From the NCBI GenBank assembly GCA_022266195.1, contig WHVY01000002.1:8385001-8449000 (forward strand): DNA of 64,000 bases. The letters are read 5' to 3'. Positions within the stretch are counted from its first letter, which is position 1. Every line of letters begins with the position of its first letter. Both the position numbers and the translations under genes were made by a program. Shown one piece after another: positions 1-13,107 of the stretch. This DNA is from Tetranychus cinnabarinus (lineage: Eukaryota; Arthropoda; Arachnida; Trombidiformes; Tetranychidae). The notes below the pieces were generated by a model. The model did not search any database and was not told where the DNA came from. It saw only the letters and a list, made by a program, of their open reading frames with translations.

Positions 1-1580
1 AGCCATTAGTATTAATAAAATAGATAAATTAAATCCTGTACTGAAACCAAATCTGAGGTAATTTAGATTTCACATTATGGGAATTACCAATATATATCAA
101 TTTAAATTGGGTTGATTTGTACCTAACACTTTAAGTAAATTACTGAAGAAAAGTTTCAATGAACAAAGAAACAATAAAGTTCAGTGAAATTGAAACCATT
201 TTTCTTGAAGATGTGAGCTTTCAGTGAACCAGAAAAGATTATCAGTTTGAAATGACCCTGAATTTACAAAGAATTACGTCAAACAGATAAACGGGTGCAA
301 ATCAGGAGAGTAAGATTGATCCAGTACAGAGACAGCTGATTTTAATCATATCTATTATGGCAAACTTTCAATTTCATAGATGTCAATGTTGATTGGGCTG
401 TTAAGTGCTGAGCTTCAAAGTGTTTATCAGAAACAAATGGATTGTTCAGGATCATGTACCCAGAATCAACATTCTAACAGCCAACTTTCCACTCGATTAA
501 ATGTTCAACAATATTCAGCAAAATATTTGAGTTGTAACAGGATATCATATTATCTTTGAGGTATTTTCATTCATATCAGCCAGATTTTTCTTCATTATCT
601 CAATGAGACTTCTGTAGACTGATCAATTGCGAAAAATTGCTATTACAATTAATGATGTCGTTGTGTTGATGTAGTCACTTTTGCTCTTATCTTAGCATTT
701 GTCATCTCAATAAACCTTGACGATTTTTTACAGTATCTCTTCATGTACATGTAAAATTGGCAAAAAACCTTTATACCATTTAACTCGAACTTTTTGAGCT
801 TAGTCGCATACTTTATTGTTTCCTTCCTTGACATTAAAAACCACTCAAAAACTATAATAATCTGGTAAGCTAGAGACAATCCTGAAAAGCTTGATCATGA
901 GACTTTGGGATGAGAGATGTTAAGAAATACCAGAAATAGCATCTATGAAAAGAAAAATTTATTAATGAAAGTCTCGTGCCTTAGAAATTTTCTGATTGAG
1001 CTTGAATTGTTTACTACTTTCATCAACTACTTACATGTTAGAGGGAAACTCAGAACAATACGCACCAGGTACCTCGTGATCCAATGACATAACCATGGAA
1101 GTAATTCATGATACAGAGAAAGATGGGAAAACTGAGGAAAAAGGAAAAGAGGTAGAAATGAAAACAGATATAAATTTCAAGTTCATCTTGTTTACCAGCT
1201 TTTTTGAAGGGCTTTAGACCTTTCAGATTCAATCTTGATTTCAAGGCTGAGGAAATCTCGTTTTCATTTCCAGTGATTTTTTCAACCAATATGGCAATTT
1301 AACTCTGAAATTGCACTCAACAGATGATAAAAAGAGACAGACAGATAAAACGAAAGCAATAAAAGACAGAGAAAGATTAAGAGAAGAGAGAAAATGTTAA
1401 TAGCGACACCCATAGCTGTTTACCGGTACTAATCAAGAATCACAGATTTTCACATTTTATGTTGGGTCGTTTCTCATTCACTCTTTGATCATCACCTTCA
1501 TAACAGTGATTAATTTCATCTTTATTTTTGTATGTAATAGTATTTTAACTTTTATTATAACCTTTTGTAAACTCAAAACA
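1..1580. other. non-coding, 5' flank of uridine phosphorylase
   Basis: No open frame longer than about 110 codons here resembles a known protein on either strand. The frame open from 1485 has no ATG before 1581, so the upstream part is taken as 5' UTR or promoter. Exons of a gene lying to the left of the window cannot be excluded. Confidence 0.5.
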
Positions 1581-4231
1581 ATGACCACCAAACCAATGAG
1601 CCGACCGATGCCTTCTTACCTTTTGGATAGAGGATACAAAGTTTGGAATCATGCAGAAGAACCGTTGATTCGTCAACCAACATCTATTCTTAATCACAAT
1701 AATAACAACCATTCTTACAGTCATCATACACATACAAATCACTCTCACAATGACAATCGTAAAGATCTGGGAAAACTGATTGAAGAAGAGGTCACCGAAA
1801 AAAGGTAAATTTTCTTTTCTTGACTTTTCTATTTTTTCTTTCTTTCTAATCTCAAAATTATGAGCAAGGTTAATTTCGCCATAAATTCCCAATCCAGCAA
1901 TTTGTAGAGTTTGGATTAAGGTTGAACTTGACATCATCATTATTTTGTGATCTTGTGATTATGTTCCGCATTTTTTGTTTTATCTTAAACATCAACTATT
2001 CTGACTATTGTGTTGATTTGAGTTACCTTGACATACAGTTAGCCTTTTACTTTAAAAACATATTTTTGCCGATTTTTTCTTTTAAATTTTGCCATCTTTC
2101 GGTAGATAATTGCAAGTGGACAAATGTCACTCATTGTAATCGAAAATGTCTTCTCCTATTCTCGTTGCTCATCTCTTATCAGTATTTCAAATTTTGTTTT
2201 ACTCTAATTGGATTAGATGAAGCTGATCTCAATTTCATTACAAAACCAAAATGTCAACATGGCCTAATGACTGAGGTTTGAAAGGAGAAAAAAAAGGATG
2301 ACTTCTTTTTCATCTCTGTCAACCAGGTAATAAGTGTTTCCATCACTTGTGACCAAAAATATAGCAGTTGACAGTTTCACGGTTGTCATAATAATCCTTA
2401 GCGAAATAATGATAAGATGAGCTTCTAAAGCTTATAAAAGGATTAGGAATAAGATCAAAAGAAACAATTTTGTCTTTAAAGAAAAGTTAAACACCTCATT
2501 GAACCTTTTGTTGTTACTGTCAAAACTTATCCTTTTACCAATACCAGTAATTTTTGTCATTTGTTTCATTATCTGTAATTCATATTTTTTTTGATTAGTA
2601 TTTCATGGTTTTACCTTTGCTCTTTTACCCTCTAATTTTCCACTTAGGAGAAATGGATTCAATTTGAGTAACCCGTATTTAAATACACTGGAGGTGGATA
2701 AACTGTATCACTTAGGTTTAACCAAAAAGGGCGACAATTTGGTTAAAAAATTTGGTGATGTCAAATTTGTCTGTACGGGAGAATCAGTTAGTCGGATGGA
2801 ATTAACTGCCACAATATTGAAGCACAAGTTAAATTTGACTGAACCAGTGGAAAAGATCAATCAAGATGTAGATCGCTTTACAATCTACAAAGTTGGACCC
2901 ATTCTTTGCGTCAATGTAAGATCATTCACTTTCACTATCACCATAATCCTCCTTTGAGTACATCATTATGTAATCAACTTTCTTGCTGGTTAAATGTCAT
3001 TGATTCCCGCCTTCTAATCTCGCAATAATGAACTTGCCTAGTATTTCATCATTCCCATCATAATATTATATGGTTACTGATTTTATCTCTTATCTTATTT
3101 AGCATGGAATTGGTGTTCCATCTCTAACCATTTTACTCAACGAGATATTCAAACTTTTGGCCTATGCTCGATGTCAAAATGTTACAATCTTCCGTCTCGG
3201 TACTTGTGGATCCATCGGTAAGAATTTATCTCTTTTATTCCTTCCTTTCACCCCCTTTGCCCATCCTTTTTCACCTTTTAAAAATTTAATTCCGGTCATG
3301 TGCTTGTAAATAATTGAAAAGTCACCCAAACCGATTTACTGAGGCTCTTGTCCCAATTTTTATTTTCATCTTCTTCCTTGATTACCCATAACCCTTTATG
3401 TAATATTTGTTGCATTTGTTTTGATAAAATTTATTTTTCTTCTCTTCTTGCTCAAAGGTAAACCTCCGGGAGCCCTTATTATCACCAACAAAGTTGTTGA
3501 TGATCGGCAGAGACCTCTTTTTGAGCAGGTATGTACCAGTCCCCTTGAAACTTAAAGATAACATTGACAAATGGAAGCAAAGGAGAAATATTTTCTAGCC
3601 TTTACCTGGCTACAAGATGAACGGGAGTTTCCCCATTCACTCTAATCGTCATTCAAGTGAGACTGATCTCACAAAATATTTCACCATTTTGTAAAATAAT
3701 CTGAATCTAGCAAAGCTACTTTTTTTACTTTACTATCTTTAATTGCCCATTTAATTTTGATGGCTAATTTACACGTATTTCTTTCTTTTTATTACTTTCT
3801 AGGTTGTACTGGGTCGCGTCGTTTCACTGGAAGCTACAGTTGATCAAGAGTTGGTTGAAGAGTTGCGTACAATCGGAGGCACTCAATTATCTGAATTAAC
3901 TATTGAAACCGGCACTACAATGGCTACCAATGACTTTTATGAAGGTCAAGGTCGCATGAATGGCGCTTTCTGTGGTCATACTTTTGCAGAGAGAGGACGA
4001 CATCTCTTGAGCCTTAAAAAGGCTGGAATCATCAACATTGAAATGGAAGCAAATGCTTTTTTCGCTCTTTGCACAAAAGCCAAGCTTAAATGTGCTTGTG
4101 TTGATGTAGTGGTTTGTGATCGACTTCGTGGAGACATGAGCAACATTGATTCGGACCAGTTTACTCTATTTGAACAAAGGCCAGCCTTGCTGATTTCAAA
4201 ATACATTCAAAGGCACATGGACCTCAATTGA
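1581..4231 (+). CDS. UPP: uridine phosphorylase
   Basis: Cytosolic pyrimidine-salvage enzyme: uridine + phosphate gives uracil + ribose-1-phosphate. Five exons fit in frame: 1581-1804, 2648-2915, 3103-3217, 3458-3528 and 3803-4231, all with GT-AG introns, giving 368 residues. Seen: HGIGVPS followed by the LGTCGSIG phosphate/ribose-binding loop, the NDFYEGQGRMNGA segment, and the NIEMEA motif that in nucleoside phosphorylases contacts ribose. These match animal UPP1/UPP2 closely and in order. Human UPP1 is about 310 residues. The extra length is an N-terminal extension containing a His/Asn-rich stretch (about residues 45-63), which is unlikely to be catalytic. The start is the first ATG in the frame; the reading frame is open further upstream but only from non-ATG codons. 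An AATAAA lies at 4746, downstream of the stop. Nothing looks broken. The choice of UPP over purine nucleoside phosphorylase rests on the EGQGR and IEME context. Confidence 0.93.
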
Positions 4232-4745
4232 AACCATTAATTAGGGAAACTCTTTTTCTTTCCCTTTCTCTCTATTTTCGTCTCTTTCCATCCTTCTCTT
4301 TACATTTCTCATTCTGATTGTTGGATTTTATCTCTTCCATTTTTTGACTTGACTTAGTCTCTGTTCATCTTTTAAATTGTGTTCTCAAAAGTCAAGCAAA
4401 ATTGAATCCCATTGTATTGTCAGAATCAAAATCATCTCATTTCTTGATACATTTCAAGAAACTGAGACAAACTCAAGTCACTAAAAAATGGAAGATTTAA
4501 CTCTTATTGATCTGGTGCAATCATTTTAATTTCATTCATTTGAAAAACAATTTATTAGTTGACTTTTATCTTGATTAACCTTTATAGGGCCCACACTGTG
4601 ATTATTATCTTTCCTGAATTCCCTCCTTTCTATTGTACAGAATTTCATTTTAAGTTTTCAACTAAAATCAAAAACAAAAAGCCACAAAATTATTTTAGTT
4701 TACATTTTTGCTTTTTATTATCAAATTATAACTATTTTGTTAATC

Positions 4746-4751
4746 AATAAA
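4746..4751 (+). terminator. candidate poly(A) signal of uridine phosphorylase
   Basis: AATAAA about 515 nt after the stop codon, in AT-rich sequence. It is the nearest good hexamer I noticed. Confidence 0.4.
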
Positions 4752-5962
4752 AAGTGCAACACATTTTTATTTATTATCTGTTTAATCTGTTAATGTTTTA
4801 CCAAGCTGAAACATCCAGAACTTTTATTATCCTGAGTGCAAGAAATTGAAAGATTGCAAGAAAAATCTTCTAATTAATATGATAAGTTCCTTAAATTATT
4901 ACTTACGGATTCCAATTATGTAACTTTACTGGTTTGACAAGCATTAATACTTATGACTGTTTAAACTCTTCCTTGGAATACAGCAATCTTGGTGATGATT
5001 AAACATCGGATTCACAGTAAACATGGATAATTAAGGAACTCGGACGATTTTTTAATCCGGTTATATCTGGAAATGACTGGATACATGAAACTGTCACTTT
5101 AACTTCATCTCCAACATCATCTTCATCATAATCATCATTCCTTTTTCATCTTTACATTAGAGAGTTGATGAAATTGATTTTTTTCACCCAATGCTTGATC
5201 TTAATTATTAGATAATACATTGTATTGCAAAATGGTTAGGAAAACAATTGAATTCAATGATTCGATTGATTCCAATCTCTCTACAATACGTGATCTTTAT
5301 TTTTGTTTTGCCGTTTCTTTAATCATCACTCAATCATTTTTATAATTTCTATTTGCTGGTTTGATTGTTATCCATCGATTCACAATCAATTGAGTGTCAT
5401 CAAACTTGTTCAATGAGGTAACTCAATAAATAAAAGTAAACATTGGACTTGGACCTTAAAGGAAGGTGTGTAATTAATTTGATTAACAATTAGACTGGTT
5501 TTGGCATGAAAATTGTTCACCAGATTATTATAAAATGTTAGCCACAATCTACTAAATATTGGTTTGCAGTTCTTTTAATTTCTCTTATAATAATGATCAA
5601 TATCAATTGTAGATTGAATTTCTTTGCCTAAATTATCAAATTTTTGGTCTCTAAAATAATTTTTTATTAATAAGTTAAATGTTGATCAATCATTGACTGT
5701 TCATTTGTATGACACAGAAAAACCTAAATCACAGTAATCATATTTGTTTGCTGTAATGTTAATCCTTTGAAATTATTAGGTTTTAGGTACAATTGGTGAA
5801 AACAATTAAAAAATATATCTCAACCAAAATCTAATCGCACGAAGAATTAACAATGACATTACAATAACAATTAATGGCGATAAAATTGGTGCAAAATTTT
5901 ATACAATTGCAACGGAGATTCGAGAAACAATTGTTTTGATCAAATCTTGGACATGTTTTAGC
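4752..5962. other. intergenic, nothing recognised
   Basis: AT-rich sequence between the uridine phosphorylase 3' end and the promoter of the next gene. No ORF of note and no clear repeat was seen. Confidence 0.5.
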
Positions 5963-5998
5963 TATAAAACCATTAATTATTTCACTTAATCATCCAGT
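5963..5998 (+). promoter_or_regulatory. core promoter (TATA box plus Inr-like) of secreted-protein gene
   Basis: TATAAAA at 5963-5969 is followed about 30 nt later by TCCAGTTT (A at 5996), close to the arthropod TCAGT initiator. The gene's ATG is at 6052, giving a short 5' leader of about 55 nt. The placement is what would be expected for a strongly regulated, tissue-specific gene. Confidence 0.6.
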
Positions 5999-6051
5999 TT
6001 CTGATCTCTTCACAGTCAAAATCCAAAACTGTACATCAAATTAAATTAAAA

Positions 6052-6793
6052 ATGGTTCGACATCTTGTGCTTCTCTCTTGTCTCTTGTTGATTCCAGCTG
6101 CTGTTGTCTTAGGTAAAGTATCCATTAATTGAATTGTTTTTTATTTCAGATAATCCAAGTGACGAATAATTAATTTTTATTTCGCTTTGTTAATCCCTCA
6201 CTCTAGCAAAAAATGGAGGTCTTAATGAACCAATTCCTTTGATACTTTGGGCTTCATCCGATCCAGCTGAAGACCAAGAAGCCGGCAGAATAAATCCAGT
6301 TAAATTTTATCATTTTATTGAAGATAATTTAGAAGCAATAATGGATTATCACAATCGATCTGATGCAGTTGGCATAAGTCTTTACCTAGCCAATCATGGT
6401 GAAGAATCTGGTACTGAAGGAACCCTTTGGGCTGCCGTTTTCGCCAAAATTGCTTTCAAAAAGACCATCGGTGAGACTGTAGAAAAAGAACATGGTCTTC
6501 CTTCCCTGGTTGCCTGGGCCATCACCAATACTGGAACAGGATCAAGCAATCCTTCAATTGACAGGTCAACTTTGGTTGAATTCATTTTATACCATAAAAC
6601 TGCTATTTTGAAACTCTTATCTAAAGGTGATGTTGATGGTCTGGTTGCTTATCTTAATGAAACCAAGTCAGAATCTGGAACCAAAAATCTCGACTGGAAA
6701 TCCGTTATTGAAAACCTTAGAGACAATCGTCAACTTTTCAAATACTCATGTGGGCTCTTTGGTCTCCAATTGTGTGACAGAATCAAAAATTGA
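6052..6793 (+). CDS. putative secreted protein, 215 aa, unrecognised family
   Basis: Two exons, 6052-6112 and 6207-6793, joined at a phase-1 GT-AG intron of 94 bp. Residues 1-20 are a classical signal peptide (MVRHLVLLSCLLLIPAAVVL) with likely cleavage just after it. The mature part is about 195 residues, mildly acidic and probably mostly helical, with no transmembrane segment. Its only cysteines are a pair near the C-terminus (YSCGLFGLQLC), which could form a small disulfide loop. The early segment is rich in acidic and hydrophobic residues (SDPAEDQEAG, HFIEDNLEAI). I do not recognise a family or catalytic motif. A TATA/initiator promoter precedes it. A lineage-specific extracellular protein (gut, salivary or haemolymph) is a guess from the signal peptide and promoter type only. 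Confidence 0.8.
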
Positions 6794-7495
6794 ACCAGTT
6801 ATCCATACAACGACATTCAAAAACGGCGAAATACCTCATTTTTACTAACTTAAATGTAACTGTTCCATCTTTCAGTTCTCGTCAAAGCTGAGTTAGTTTT
6901 AATAACAATCTTATTTGCTGATCTTATATTGTCTTGCATTTTTTGATAATTTAAACCGCGATAGTTCTTACAAAAATGTTAATTTAGATGCTGTTTTAAG
7001 TAAAAATAGATATTAGCAAAGCATAATTTGATAACAGATCTGATTGTGACACGTGTTATATTGATATCATAGATAATTTCAGAAGATTCCTATCATGTCA
7101 TAGAAATTAATAACATAGAAATTCAGTTAACATTATTTTGATTAGAATTGAGAAAATTCATGCAACCTTATTGGGATACGGAAAAAATATAATACCTTGG
7201 TAAAGAAATGGATAAGTTGACAATCCAAGCAAGAAAACAATAAATCAATTAAATTTGATCAAAATCATGACTTTCATATTTATCTCTAGTTCTCACCTAA
7301 TATGATTAAAATCATTAATTTTGTACGGAGAAATAATCTCAGAATGTCTAAACAATAAAGGTTGATCAAAGTTTGATTAAATTGATTTACTAATACAGCT
7401 TTTATTGTTTTTAATTCATACCATATTTAAAGGAATAGGTTAGATAAATTTATATTGATAGAGTTGAAGAGTAGAAATGAACCGATGAGATGTCA
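6794..7495. other. convergent intergenic region
   Basis: Lies between the stop of the secreted-protein gene (+) and the stop of KANSL2 (-). It must hold both 3' UTRs. No ORF or repeat of note. Confidence 0.5.
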
Positions 7496-8850
7496 TTATT
7501 TTTCTAAGTTCAGAACTAAGTTGTCGATTTCAGGGTTTTGTTTGAGATCACTGTGAAGCATGCATGTATGATGGCGACGAATTGAAATAACAGGATTAAA
7601 ACATGGCGGTTCCCCCGCCGCACAAGGTCTAAAGAGAACTTGATTAGAATCATAAAGAATATCTGAAAAATGAATAAAAATAAATTAGATTTCAAATATT
7701 TCAAATTTCAAATATTCTATGTATGATGTAATACTTACGAGATTTACAATAATGTGATAAAGGGAGTGCTTGATTCTGGCATTGAACTTCTTTGTTAAAA
7801 ATACATTTCGCATAGATTTTTGGCTTGAAATTCTCTCCTTCCAGCAAAGCTCTTCTTTTTTCTCGAGCTTTGTCTTTGAGTAAAGCTTCTGGTCCACGAT
7901 ACCTGTGGTATTTAACCAAAGCTCGTAATTTGTAAACGTCATCTTCAGAGTAGCTTGAGTCAGATCCATCACAATCACCAGCATCTCCCATCAAGACTTC
8001 TGCCTCTTTTTCGATTTGCAAAGATTGTATATATTTTTTGTACTTTTCTCGAAGTAGATATTGTAGATGCTTGAATTGCCCTATGTACAGCGACTGAAGC
8101 TTCAACATTTTGTCTCTCAATATGAGAGAAACTTCCTCTGCTGTATAAACACCAGCGTGCTTTAAAGGATCATCTTGATCACTGTCAAAATTCTCTGAAT
8201 CTGAATCAAGAAGATCTGGACGTAGAACATCTTCCAACATAGGATTACTCGATTCCTCATCAGACTCTTGATCTAAAGATTCAACAGCAGCTTCTGATAT
8301 TTTATTTCTCAAATAATCACTGGCTGTAATACTGTTATCATCATCCTGTTTTACCCAATTGATGTTGGCTCTTCTCTTTGTAGGATCTTGACTGTAAGCG
8401 TAGTGCTCCAACTGAAGTAAAAGACCACTCAATCCTTCTCTTTTTGCTTTGGCTTCTTCAATATTTTGTTGCTACGCGGGAACAGGATGATAAAAACAAA
8501 AAAAAATGCAATTCAAATTAAAATGCGCAAAGAGATAATGAAATTTTGCGATAAATCAGGGATTAAATTGTTCAACTTACCAACTGTTGATGCAATTGAT
8601 GATGTTTTGACTTCAAGAACATCTTTTTGATGTGCCAAGGGCAAAGAATTTGGCTACTTCGTTCAGATTTCCTTGCAGCATTTGGACATCTTTTGTTTGA
8701 AATTGGATGAATAAAGGTGCATTGTTTGAAAGGAGCACTTTTATCAACTAAGATATGACGAATACAGTAATCAAATCCATCCAGCTTGTTCTGAAGGCAT
8801 ATACGGTGAATATAGGAACACAGTTCTTTACCATCACTCGATCTATTCAT
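7496..8850 (-). CDS. KANSL2: KAT8 regulatory NSL complex subunit 2 (KANSL2/NSL2)
   Basis: Subunit of the nuclear NSL complex that supports the MOF/KAT8 histone H4 acetyltransferase at promoters of housekeeping genes. Exons in coding order: 8850-8581, 7662..8471 region used as 8471-7739, then 7662-7496; all introns GT-AG, total 389 residues (human protein about 490). Seen: two Cys/His-rich potential DNA-binding modules (zf-C3Hc3H). The first is in exon 1 (Cys and His in CSYIHRIC, FDYCIRHI, KRCPNAA and LCPWHIKKM). The second is split between exons 2 and 3 (KCIFNKEVQC, LSHYCKSH, RPCAAGEPPC and TCMLHSD). Between them lies an acidic Ser/Asp linker (about residues 150-180) and a charged coiled-coil-like stretch. 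The third exon was recognised because it completes the second module; reading through the donor instead gives an early stop. The fly equivalent is dgt1. The start is the ATG at 8850. Confidence 0.87.
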
Positions 8851-11557
8851 GATTTAATTGCCAATACAGTCAAGGTTAACTCAAATTGAGATGAACAACT
8901 TAGAGCAAAACCTGGATAAAAGGTAAAACTCAGTTTACAAAATTTACATTCAAAAAAGGTGAAGATAAAGAGATTTGTTGGATGTGCCAACTTTGTTCTG
9001 TGTCGCCATAGTGACAAAAGTAACGCTACAGCACATGCTCCAGCACCAGCAACCCGCGATTATTAAATCAAGATAAACTAAATATTAAATGAATGATAAA
9101 ATACCAATAATAAATAAATCAGGTATCATAATGAATGATAATCAATGGACAAAAATTAGGATAATAGATTGTCGTTAATTTAGTGTTAAAGTTACCTTCG
9201 ATCAAGTTATAATTTCGAGTACATCAGGCATGAGCTTCCCTAATCACCAGTGGAGTTGCTTTCAAGTAAGCTTTACTTGTTGATTAACTTGCAACATTAT
9301 TATTTTGTTTTAATTTTTGTTGATAGAATCACAAATTTAATTTATTGTTCCTCACCAAACGTTTGACCAACTGATTGAACCACATGGAGATCACAAACGG
9401 AATAAAAAAGATCTAAAAGGTTGATGTGTAAGGTTGAAGCTGCTCAAGCTTTACTGAATGTAAACAGATGAAACTGGCCTTGTTTTGCTATTTCAGATGA
9501 GCTTAAACAAAACCTGTAATCTTATTGTTATTATTTACTATTATGTTGTTGTTTATGATTACAGAAGCTACGCCAATTAATTTCACAATCAGTTAATATA
9601 AATCATTGAACTTGATTTTTTTTCGCTTCTTTTGACTGACTTGTTTCCTAAAAAGCTACTTCTTAAAGCATCATAACAATATTTACAAACATATTTCCAG
9701 CAACATGTAACAACATGTAACAATTGCCTTTAAAAATTGATTCCAATTCAAGGTAAGTTTGTATACTTTTTGTAACAAAAATGAATCCTTTATGATCAAA
9801 TAATATAATAATGATCATAAAGTGTAAAAAGTGAAATAAAAGTAATACAATAAAGAAGGTGGACTTGAAAAAGAAATCATTACTTTCTATTTTATTGAAT
9901 AACAAAAGAAACAGCAATTTGTATTATTGTAAAATAATTGGCTTAATAACATTTGAATTTGTCAGTGAAATTAAAAGCAACTTGAGACACTAAAAATACA
10001 ATCAAACAATTACAATCTTTAACATTTATTTAATCACTTATTGTCTTGATTCTTGCATTAGTCTTGTAATATTTTTATATATGGCAACGTCTGTACAACA
10101 TAATAATCAATTTGGTGTTAGATTGAAATGAAAAATAAATTAAAATAAAGAGTTAATCAGCTCAACATTGGAGTTGATCAAAGAATCATTCACACCATGA
10201 AATTAATTGGCAACCTTTCCAATTGTGTCTCCAGTAATAATGCCTAGTGATTATTATTAAGTTGATCGTTATCATCGTCATGTAACTTATCAGATGCATT
10301 GTCACACAAACAGTTAACTGGATGTATTAACTGTACACAATTAACAATTAATTGTGTACTAACCAGTGATCAACCTAAATAAAAGAAAGTAGAAAAGGTA
10401 AGAAAATTTAATTTACATTGCAATGTTTTGTAATGATTGAACAATGATTTGTGAGTTTGTAAGCTTCTGTTGAATTGTTTTGTTACATTCTGGTTCAATT
10501 TTGTTTGATTGTTCTCGCTTTCTTATCTGATAAAAGTGTTAACTTAATTATCCTGAGTAAAGTCCTCAGGCAAATGGTCAGTTCAAACCTTGAACAGAAA
10601 GTATGGCAAATCTGGTTAAAATTGGGTTTGAAACAAAAAACACTGTTGATGGTGTTAACATGAAAATGGGTCTCACTTTTGTTGCCATTCAACAATTTAA
10701 CTATTCAATATCATTACAAAAAATGGAAAATCTCTTTAATTCTCTTCCTGAAAATCATTTCTCATGCAATTTAATCATCGTCTAAAATTAAATTAATGAT
10801 GTTGTTGAAAATTGAAATGAAATAATTTCGCAAAGACACGAACTGAGCCAACCATTTTTTTAGTTAACAGTTCACATTCAAGTTTAAAAATGTGCATTTT
10901 CGTTGAGTATTAATGGAATTAATTGTCCTTACTCACACAACTAATGAATCTGAATAATGAATTTAAGCAAGTTAATCATTGTAAGCTTGTTGAATATGAA
11001 GAAATTTTGATTTACCATATGTTAATGTCGACTTTCATTTCAATGTTGATGGTTGATACACAATGTAATAAAATGGAAATGAAATTATGTTGGTAATAAA
11101 ATGTATCCAATTAATTTAGACAGTAGCCAATATTGGTTTGTTTAAAAATTAACGATCAATAAATCTGCATAATTTTCCTAATTCAAGTCAATTTGGAGTC
11201 CAATTAAAGCGAGGATTAAACAATCACCACAAAAAAGCCTCAAAACCTCAAGCTTCAACTTATCCAATCTAAAGACAAATAAAAGAGAAAAAAACATTTC
11301 AATTATTATTTAACCAGATTCTTTGTATTCTTTGTGATTAACTAACAATGGAACATAATAATAACATAAAAAAGTGGAATACCTTGTTAACGATTGTTGA
11401 TAATTCAGCTTTCCTCTTAACCATTTAAATTTCCGTTGATAAGTGACCTCTAAATTGTTTAATAAAGGTGGTTCAGGTTATAAGAAGAAACAAGAGAGAA
11501 ATAAAGATTCCAAATGATGATAGTAACAGTTTAGCTTCAATTTGATTGTTATCAATC

Positions 11558-11601
<44 letters not shown>

Positions 11602-12695
11602 GAAAAAAGTGAAACAAATGAGAAATCGAATACAAATAATTCAAGAATTAATCAAATACACAAACCTTATACAAACCTAATAGCAAAGAATAAAGCTAAT
11701 CAGCCAACAGAACTTTTTATATGCATAAAATTGAATGTATGCATAAAGTAAAGCTTCTTTAAATCAACTAAATCAATTGTAAACACAATGTTAAATTGAA
11801 AACGAATCCAACATTTTAACAATAATACGAACAACAATCAAAGAGTAAGATCTCGAGGTAGTTGGCCAATAAACGATACACAAGAGCGCAAAAAAAGCCA
11901 ACAGCAACAAGTTAATAAGCGTGAGTTTCACCCACGTTGGTAAACAATATTACAACCATTTAAACGGTGATTATTCATTCAAGACCACTAATTATCTCCA
12001 GGTAAAATAATAATAATGATGATAACAGTGTCTTTAAATGTTGAAACAATCAAATCTACTTAACAAATCATTGACCAACAAGTCAGAGAAACATAATCTA
12101 GAACCTAAGCAACCAAAGGGAAAACCGCCAAATCCATTAACCCGCTACATTTAAATTTATAATTGTTGCAATTGGAAAATTTAATTCTCTCTATTTTTTA
12201 ATCAATTCACTTAAATGAACCAACAGAGATTTGAAATTATGTAAAGTAATCAAGTGAAGTGTAAAAATGAACCTAAAAGGCATGATTTACTTTACTACTG
12301 GTATCATCTGATTTTGAGAGAATCAACCATTTGAATTACAATTAAACAGAATGCTGTATCATTGTGGACCTTTTTTCACTCTCTCTTTCATTCTGTAACA
12401 TTATTAGCACCAAAATGATTATCATTAGTATTAAATTGCGAATCACTGTCACTGTTAAAATATAAATAACAAAACGAACCCAATCAAAGCTGTTCCCAAT
12501 ACTGGCAATGGTAACCAAAGCAAAAAGAGTTGGACTCTTCCGGGAAAGTTTCATATTTGCTGTGTTTAAGGATAAATTAGGTTTTCCAACTCACACAGTT
12601 TGATGTATTTAATTAAATCAACATAATTACACAAGACAATAGTTGTAAATCAAGTGTCAACTTGCAATAATAAAGGCAACTGATTCTCACGTTAA
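8851..12695. other. intergenic, nothing coding recognised
   Basis: First part of the long gap upstream of the spectraplakin. It holds the KANSL2 promoter at its left edge and a GA microsatellite at 11560. No ORF looks protein-coding. Open frames at 9663-9917 and 10475-10785 have AT-driven composition with no motif. Confidence 0.5.
11560..11598. repeat. (GA)n microsatellite
   Basis: Uninterrupted GA dinucleotide run of about 19 units in non-coding DNA. Confidence 0.95.
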
Positions 12696-12703
12696 ACCAA
12701 AAC
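12696..12703. repeat. left 8-bp target-site duplication of the MITE
   Basis: ACCAAAAC, identical to 13100-13107 on the other side of the element. Confidence 0.88.
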
Positions 12704-13099
12704 TAGAGATGGGCGATTCTCGATTAATCAGGTAATCGATATTTTTAGCGATTCGCGCAAGGGAATCGATTATATCGATGCTTAATCAAGGTAGGAAAAT
12801 ATTAAATCTTGAAGCATTAAACAAAATTTTCCAAGTTTGAGGCTCTTCTTTACATCAATAAAGTACAAATCAGTCTTTTAAATTGCACTGAAATCACTGG
12901 AAGAGTCAAGTGTCTTAATTCTGAGTTGCTAAAATTATGCAGATTTCCCTTTTATTTTTTTCTGCAAACATGGAATCGCAAAATTCGTAAATTTTTAGCT
13001 CATGTGAAGCTTATCGATTCTCGCAAGAACTAATCGATGCTCATTTTCTGAAAAAGAATCGATCCGTATCGATATAATCGAGGTAATCGCCCATCTCTA
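12704..13099. mobile_element. hAT-type MITE with perfect 8-bp target duplications
   Basis: A 396-bp element with no coding capacity. It begins TAGAGATGGGCGATT and ends with the exact reverse complement of that 15-mer. The inverted similarity continues imperfectly inward through runs of TCGATTA/ATCGAT. It is flanked on both sides by ACCAAAAC (12696-12703 and 13100-13107). Eight-base target duplications and short terminal inverted repeats of this kind are the signature of hAT-superfamily elements. The element must have been moved by a transposase encoded elsewhere. Identical target duplications and ends suggest it is not very old. Confidence 0.88.
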
Positions 13100-13107
13100 A
13101 CCAAAAC
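13100..13107. repeat. right 8-bp target-site duplication of the MITE
   Basis: ACCAAAAC, identical to 12696-12703. Confidence 0.88.

Noticed and set aside
7685..7984. 99-codon minus-strand ORF overlapping KANSL2
   Set aside because: A different frame of the KANSL2 exon; the KANSL2 frame carries the zinc-binding residues and splices correctly.
11542..11751. 69-codon ORF with Arg-Glu repeats
   Set aside because: It is the GA microsatellite read as codons.
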